From Paenibacillus antri (lineage in GTDB: Bacteria > Bacillota > Bacilli > Paenibacillales > YIM-B00363): a stretch of 64,000 nucleotides of DNA. The notes beneath the pieces are model-generated. The model was not told the origin of the DNA. It ran no database searches and saw nothing but the letters and a program-made list of their open reading frames with translations. This document shows, one piece after another, positions 60,315 through 64,000 of the stretch. Each line of letters starts with the position of its first letter. The first letter of the stretch is position 1. Position numbers and translations under genes: made by a program. The stretch lies in contig NZ_VCIW01000003.1 in the NCBI RefSeq assembly GCF_005765165.1, forward strand, positions 186,001-250,000, written 5' to 3'.

Positions 60315-60391
60315 CGGGGTATGGCGCAGCCCGGTAGCGCGCACCCTTGGGGTGGGTGAGGTCGCAGGTTCGAATCCTGTTACTCCGACCA
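60315..60391 (+). tRNA. tRNA-Pro(GGG)
   Basis: A 77-base tRNA with CCA encoded. Acceptor stem CGGGGTA/TACTCCG; D arm GCGC/GCGC; anticodon stem CACCC/GGGTG around the loop TTGGGGT, giving anticodon GGG; T arm GCAGG-TTCGAAT-CCTGT with one G-T pair. Reads CCC/CCU proline codons. Confidence 0.95.
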
Positions 60392-60395
60392 TGAT

Positions 60396-60432
60396 AGAGA
60401 CATCGTCGAAGCCGGTGTCTCTTTCTTTTTCC
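60396..60432 (+). terminator. Terminator after tRNA-Pro
   Basis: A 10-bp stem with one G-T pair (60396-60405 with 60413-60422) and a T/C-rich run (TTCTTTTTC). Confidence 0.8.
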
Positions 60433-60468
60433 CCGGATTCGACAAGTCGTCCATAGGAGGAGTCGCCA

Positions 60469-60690
60469 ATGGAAAGCGGCCAGAACGATTACTTCGTCGT
60501 GAAGGCGAAGGAGAACGGGGTCCATGTCATCGGTCTTACCAGAGGAGCGGACACCCGGTTTCATCACACCGAGAAGCTGGATAAAGGCGAAGTAATGATC
60601 GCTCAGTTTACGGATCATACGTCCGCGGTGAAAATTCGAGGCAAAGCCGTCGTCATGACGAAATACGGCACGATCGAGACGGACGCCTGA
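60469..60690 (+). CDS. mtrB: Trp RNA-binding attenuation protein (TRAP)
   Basis: Eleven-subunit ring protein that binds tryptophan and wraps GAG/UAG-repeat RNA to repress trp genes. 73 residues; RNA-contact residues corresponding to the B. subtilis KKR set are present as K36 (TEKLDKGE) and K55/R57 (VKIRG), and the tryptophan-site segment [12 protein letters not shown] is conserved. Ribosome-binding site TAGGAGGAG. In B. subtilis mtrA (folE) precedes mtrB; here a tRNA gene does. Confidence 0.94.
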   Translation: MESGQNDYFVVKAKENGVHVIGLTRGADTRFHHTEKLDKGEVMIAQFTDHTSAVKIRGKAVVMTKYGTIETDA

Positions 60691-60740
60691 TTTCTTCAGG
60701 CGGTTCGAACGCTTCCGACTTTTGAAAATGTTGGACAAAC

Positions 60741-60762
60741 GGCAGGCATAGCCTGCCTTTTT
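60741..60762 (+). terminator. Terminator after mtrB
   Basis: A perfect 7-bp stem (60741-60747 with 60751-60757), 3-base loop, T5. Confidence 0.85.
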
Positions 60763-60805
60763 CATTTGTACAATGTTTTAAAAGGATCGGAAGGGGCAAG
60801 TCTTT

Positions 60806-61342
60806 ATGAAAGCGTTCATTCGGATCGGTACGGCGGCGGCGCTGGCCGTCGCCATCTCGTTGTTGATATCTTGGGTCGGCGAGCTCGACGGCAGCGTGCT
60901 GTCGCCGAGCGGCGAACCGATGACCGTCTTCAGCGATCGGACGACCGGCGCGCTGACGCCGGAGACGGTCGTCGACGCGTTGGTCGATCTCGGCTTAACG
61001 GCCGAAATTCGAAGAGTGTCGGTCCGATCGTCCTTGCTGGAAATCGACCTCGCCCTCTCCGGCGAGCCGATCGACGAGGCGTCGATCCGCGCCGACATGG
61101 GCGCCGTCGCGGGCCTCGCGCTGGCGAAGTCGGACAATATATCCCGCGTCTTCGTGCGCGTGCTGGAGCCGGAGCGCGAAGGCAGCGGCGCGAAGCTGCT
61201 GCTTGCGTTGTCCGGGGCGAAATCCGAGTTCAGCGCGACGGAGCTGCAGCGGCTTCGAGACGGCGAACCGATGCCGGACGCCTGGCTCGAAGCGAAGATG
61301 CGGCTGACGGCCACCGACCGATGGCGCGAGCTCGCTCCTTAG
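60806..61342 (+). CDS. Exported or membrane-anchored hypothetical protein
   Basis: A 178-residue protein with an N-terminal signal or anchor (RIGTAAALAVAISLLISWV, about 6-24) and an acidic alpha/beta extracytoplasmic domain with no recognised motif. ATG behind AAGGGG. Lies between mtrB and hepS. Confidence 0.7.
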   Translation: MKAFIRIGTAAALAVAISLLISWVGELDGSVLSPSGEPMTVFSDRTTGALTPETVVDALVDLGLTAEIRRVSVRSSLLEIDLALSGEPIDEASIRADMGAVAGLALAKSDNISRVFVRVLEPEREGSGAKLLLALSGAKSEFSATELQRLRDGEPMPDAWLEAKMRLTATDRWRELAP

Positions 61343-61383
61343 CGCCGCCGCGCGCGGCTCGCCGTGCGTCCGTAATATCGTTA

Positions 61384-61392
61384 TGCTATAAT
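61384..61392 (+). promoter_or_regulatory. Extended -10 promoter of hepS
   Basis: TGCTATAAT at 61384-61392 with no good -35. Since transcription would begin near 61399, an ATG at 61391 cannot be the hepS start. Confidence 0.5.
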
Positions 61393-61444
61393 GTCAAGAA
61401 TGAATGCGAACGAAGGACGACATCGGAGGAGTGCCTGGACACGC

Positions 61445-62287
61445 ATGGACGGATTTAAGGAAACAGCCAAAAAGTATACCGAGCATGACTTGATCAGCAC
61501 GCACACGAAGCTGCCGGAATATCCGGAGCTTCGTTCGAACGTGCTGACCGCGTTTTTGCAATACGCCGCTTCGACGTCGACGCATCCCAAGCTGCAGGAA
61601 GCGATCGGTCTCGCCGTGTCGCTCATGCAGCACGGGCTCGACACGCACGAGCTCGTGGACGGCAATGGCGAGACGCGCCGTCGGCAGATGACGGTGCTCG
61701 CCGGCGATTATTTCAGCAGCCGGTTTTACCAGCTGTTGTCGCAGGCGGAGAGCGTGCAGACGATTAAGCTCGTCTCGCAGGCGGTATGCGACGTAAATCG
61801 ATTGAAGATGAACCTGTACCTCAAGGCGAAGCGGCTGCTGCTGACCGCGGAGGAATACGTCCGCGCCACGGTAGACATCAACACGCACTTGTTCGCGACG
61901 TTCTCTTCCTGGATGGACGTTATGTACCGCAAGTCCTGCCCCGCGATTTTGCGCGCGATCGCCGAATGCGAGCTGATCGCCAGCGAGCTCGGCCGGGTGC
62001 GGCCGGACAACGTGAAGGACGGCTTCGCGTATTGGTACGTCGTCGAGCACGGCACGACGGAAGAAGTGGATTTGTTCGTCGGAGGGAAGATCGACGAATC
62101 CCGGCTCCAGTCCGTATTGATCAAGTATAATTTGATCGGACGGCTGACGGACCGGTGGGATTCGAAGATCTTGGAGCTCCGGCATCTGCTGCGCGGCATC
62201 GGGTCGGACAAGCTCGCGGAGGAGCTGCATCGCCTCGCCGAGCCGCTGCTCGCCCGCGGGCATACAACCAGAGCGCAAGAAATATGA
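61445..62287 (+). CDS. hepS: Heptaprenyl diphosphate synthase component I
   Basis: Small regulatory subunit of the two-part polyprenyl synthase that makes the menaquinone side chain. About 280 residues, all-helical, with [29 protein letters not shown] (about 75-103), the HEPPP_synt_1 signature including the GDY motif. ATG at 61445 preferred; GGAGGA lies 14 bases upstream, a long spacing. ATGs at 61391 or 61400 would overlap the promoter. The catalytic partner hepT is not in the window. Confidence 0.88.
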   Translation: MDGFKETAKKYTEHDLISTHTKLPEYPELRSNVLTAFLQYAASTSTHPKLQEAIGLAVSLMQHGLDTHELVDGNGETRRRQMTVLAGDYFSSRFYQLLSQAESVQTIKLVSQAVCDVNRLKMNLYLKAKRLLLTAEEYVRATVDINTHLFATFSSWMDVMYRKSCPAILRAIAECELIASELGRVRPDNVKDGFAYWYVVEHGTTEEVDLFVGGKIDESRLQSVLIKYNLIGRLTDRWDSKILELRHLLRGIGSDKLAEELHRLAEPLLARGHTTRAQEI

Positions 62288-62297
62288 GGTGAACGCG

Positions 62298-63005
62298 GTG
62301 AGCGTACGAAACAAAGAGAAGCATGTTCATTCGGTATTCGAGACGATCGCTCCGAATTACGACCTGATGAACGATGTCATCAGCTTCCGCCGGCACAAGG
62401 CGTGGCGGGAGTACACGATGCGGCGGATGGACGTGAAGCCGGGGCAGTCGGCGATCGATCTATGCTGCGGCACGTGCGATTGGACGATCGCCCTCGCCAA
62501 GGCGAGCGGGACCGGCGAGATCGTCGGACTCGACTTCAGCCGCAACATGCTGGAGATCGGACGCGCCAAGGTTGAGAAGGAGGGGCTCGACGGGACGATC
62601 GAGCTCGTCCAAGGCAACGCCATGGCGCTGCCGTTCGAGGACGATCGGTTCGACTTCGCGACGATCGGCTTCGGGCTGCGCAACGTGCCCGACCTCGACG
62701 TCGTCTTGAAGGAGATGGCGCGGGTCGTGAAGCCCGGCGGCAAGGTCGTCTGTCTAGAGACGTCCAAGCCGACGGCGGAGCCGTTCCGGACGGTGTATTA
62801 TTTGTATTTCGAGCATATTTTGCCGCGGCTCGCGAAGTGGTTCGTCAAGCGGTACGAGCAATACAAGTGGCTGCCCGAATCGCTCGCGGCGTTCCCCGGA
62901 CGGGAGGAGCTCGAGGAGCGCTTCCGACAGGCGGGACTGGCGGACGTGAAGTCCCGCGCGTTCTTCATGGGCGTCGCAGCGCTGCATATCGGAACGAAGG
63001 TGTAA
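62298..63005 (+). CDS. menG: Demethylmenaquinone methyltransferase
   Basis: SAM-dependent last step of menaquinone synthesis (UbiE/MenG). 235 residues: [20 protein letters not shown] motif [26 protein letters not shown], and [17 protein letters not shown] at 62298 has GAGGTGA seven bases upstream and the family length; a GTG at 62289 is possible. Confidence 0.95.
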   Translation: MSVRNKEKHVHSVFETIAPNYDLMNDVISFRRHKAWREYTMRRMDVKPGQSAIDLCCGTCDWTIALAKASGTGEIVGLDFSRNMLEIGRAKVEKEGLDGTIELVQGNAMALPFEDDRFDFATIGFGLRNVPDLDVVLKEMARVVKPGGKVVCLETSKPTAEPFRTVYYLYFEHILPRLAKWFVKRYEQYKWLPESLAAFPGREELEERFRQAGLADVKSRAFFMGVAALHIGTKV

Positions 63006-63011
63006 CGGGAA

Positions 63012-63875
63012 ATGAATAAAATCAAAGTGTTCTTAGAGATGATCAAGTTCGAGCATTCGATCTTCGCCCTCCCATTCGCTTACATGGGAGCGATTCTGGC
63101 ATCGATCGCGCTGAACGATTCGCTGCCTTCCTGGCCGACGATCGGCTGGATCACGCTGGCGATGGTCGGCGCGCGCAGCGCCGCTATGGGCCTCAATCGG
63201 TTGATCGACGCCGCCATCGACGCGGAGAATCCGCGTACCGCGCTCCGCGCCATTCCCGCGGGTCTGCTGTCCAAGAAGGAAGTCCTGATCTTTATCGTCA
63301 TTTCATTCGTGTTGTTGTTTTACGCTGCGTCGCAATTGAACCCGCTGTGCGTGTGGATGCTGCCGGTCGCCGTCTTTTTCTTGACGTTCTATTCTTACAC
63401 CAAGCGCTTTACCTGGCTTTGCCATGTCGTGCTGGGCTTAACGATCGGTCTCGGTCCGCTCGGCGGCTGGATCGCGGTCACCGGAGCCTTCGACTTGACC
63501 GGGCTGGTGCTGTACGCGACGGTCGCTTTCTGGACGGCCGGCTTCGACATTTTGTACGCATGCCAAGATACCCAGTTCGACCGAGAGAAGGGGCTGCATT
63601 CGATCCCGTCGCGATTCGGCGTCGCCAGGGCGCTGCTGATCGCGAGGAGCTTCCACGTCGTTACGGCGGTTGGCCTCGTTGCCGTCTGGTGGATGGCGGA
63701 CCTGAACTGGATTTATTTGATCGGTCTTGCGATCGCTTATGTGGTCTTGTTTTACGAGCATGCGCTCGTCAAGCCGAACGATCTGTCCCGCATTAACACC
63801 GCCTTCATGACGATGAACGGGATTCTCAGCATGGTCATGTTCACGTTCACGCTGATCGACGTGGCGGTACTATGA
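63012..63875 (+). CDS. UbiA-type prenyltransferase (menaquinone pathway)
   Basis: Membrane prenyltransferase attaching a polyprenyl chain to an aromatic acid. 287 residues, about eight helices, with both aspartate-rich motifs: NRLIDAAIDAENPRT (NxxxDxxxD) and DTQFDREKGLHSIPSRFG (DxxxD). Annotations often call such proteins 4-hydroxybenzoate octaprenyltransferase. Next to menG and a ubiX rather than other ubiquinone genes, a futalosine-route (MqnP-like) role is more likely; that is inference. Overlaps ubiX by four bases. Confidence 0.9.
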   Translation: MNKIKVFLEMIKFEHSIFALPFAYMGAILASIALNDSLPSWPTIGWITLAMVGARSAAMGLNRLIDAAIDAENPRTALRAIPAGLLSKKEVLIFIVISFVLLFYAASQLNPLCVWMLPVAVFFLTFYSYTKRFTWLCHVVLGLTIGLGPLGGWIAVTGAFDLTGLVLYATVAFWTAGFDILYACQDTQFDREKGLHSIPSRFGVARALLIARSFHVVTAVGLVAVWWMADLNWIYLIGLAIAYVVLFYEHALVKPNDLSRINTAFMTMNGILSMVMFTFTLIDVAVL

Positions 63876-64000
63876 GCGAGTCGGCGGCGAAGCGCGGATG
63901 GATCGTAGGGCTGACCGGCGCCAGCGGGGCGGCGTACGGCGTTCGATTGGTCGAGCGGCTGCTCGATATGGCGTATCCCGTCCATCTTCTTATCACGGAC
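63872..64000 (+). CDS. ubiX: UbiX-type flavin prenyltransferase, 3'-truncated by window edge
   Basis: First 43 codons of a UbiX family protein, which makes prenylated FMN for UbiD-type decarboxylases. The signature GLTGASGAAYGVRLVERL is present. ATG overlaps the preceding stop (ATGA), indicating translational coupling with the prenyltransferase. Confidence 0.88.
   Translation, partial: MSESAAKRGWIVGLTGASGAAYGVRLVERLLDMAYPVHLLITD

Noticed and set aside
1-64000. Search for CRISPR arrays, transposases, integrases other than XerD, phage genes and defence islands
   Set aside because: None seen. XerD sits in its conserved core location with housekeeping neighbours, so it is not a mobile-element integrase.

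Overview
The window is an unbroken stretch of core chromosome from a high-GC, endospore-forming Firmicute. Gene content and order match the Bacillus subtilis region from yqzK-xerD to menG, but the GC-rich codon use, the frequent TTG starts, the SLH-domain surface protein and the departures from Bacillus order point to Paenibacillaceae (Paenibacillus, Cohnella or a relative). No phage, IS element, CRISPR array or plasmid-like segment was seen. The assignment rests on synteny and protein motifs read by eye.

Layout. 1-6.8 kb: 3' part of ald, yqzK, xerD and a nucleoside-salvage run deoB, two adjacent purine nucleoside phosphorylases, and pdp. 7-11 kb: an orphan nuclease-like/winged-helix gene, then dacF and the spoIIA operon (spoIIAA-spoIIAB-sigF) behind a sigma-H-type promoter. 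11-13 kb: a divergent GNAT/MocR pair sits between sigF and spoVA. 13-17.8 kb: spoVAA, spoVAB, spoVAF, lysA, ppiB. 17.9-21.9 kb: an FMN riboswitch and ribD-ribE-ribBA-ribH. 21.9-24.7 kb: scpA, scpB, a DUF2953 gene and ytfJ. 24.8-30 kb: an SLH/CAP surface protein, dacB-spmA-spmB, a small amidase-like gene and rluB. 30-35.7 kb: resABCDE (cytochrome c maturation and its two-component system). 35.7-41.7 kb: a repeat-bearing intergenic region, serA with a T-box leader on the minus strand, rhodanese, membrane and lipoprotein genes. 41.9-47.4 kb: mecA, gudB, prsW, a zinc-ribbon miniprotein, ypeB, a PilZ gene and ypfB. 47.5-55.1 kb: cmk, plsC, an S1-domain protein, fni, yphA, der, plsY, gpsA. 55.1-59.6 kb: spoVIF, a DUF2768 gene, two [2Fe-2S] ferredoxins flanking a nucleotidyltransferase-like gene, yphF, spoIVA. 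59.7-64 kb: hup, tRNA-Pro(GGG), mtrB (TRAP), an exported hypothetical, hepS, menG, a UbiA-type prenyltransferase and the start of a ubiX.

The genes serve a few linked programmes. Sporulation and germination dominate (spoIIA, spoVA, dacF, dacB-spmAB, ytfJ, ypeB, spoVIF, spoIVA), and good matches to sigma-H, F, G, E and K promoters can be read in front of the right genes. The rest is nucleoside salvage, riboflavin supply, respiration (res genes, menaquinone), phospholipid synthesis (plsC, plsY, gpsA) and chromosome maintenance (xerD, scpAB, hup).

No obviously new large system was found. The best leads are: a second purine nucleoside phosphorylase whose two base-specificity residues are changed to M201/D243; an uncharacterised DUF559/Vsr-like nuclease plus winged-helix gene with a terminator-like leader; a ferredoxin-nucleotidyltransferase-ferredoxin cassette; a perfect hairpin that buries the ypeB ribosome-binding site where sleB is missing; a 70-bp imperfect direct repeat beside resE; and a 113-residue amidase-like protein behind spmAB.
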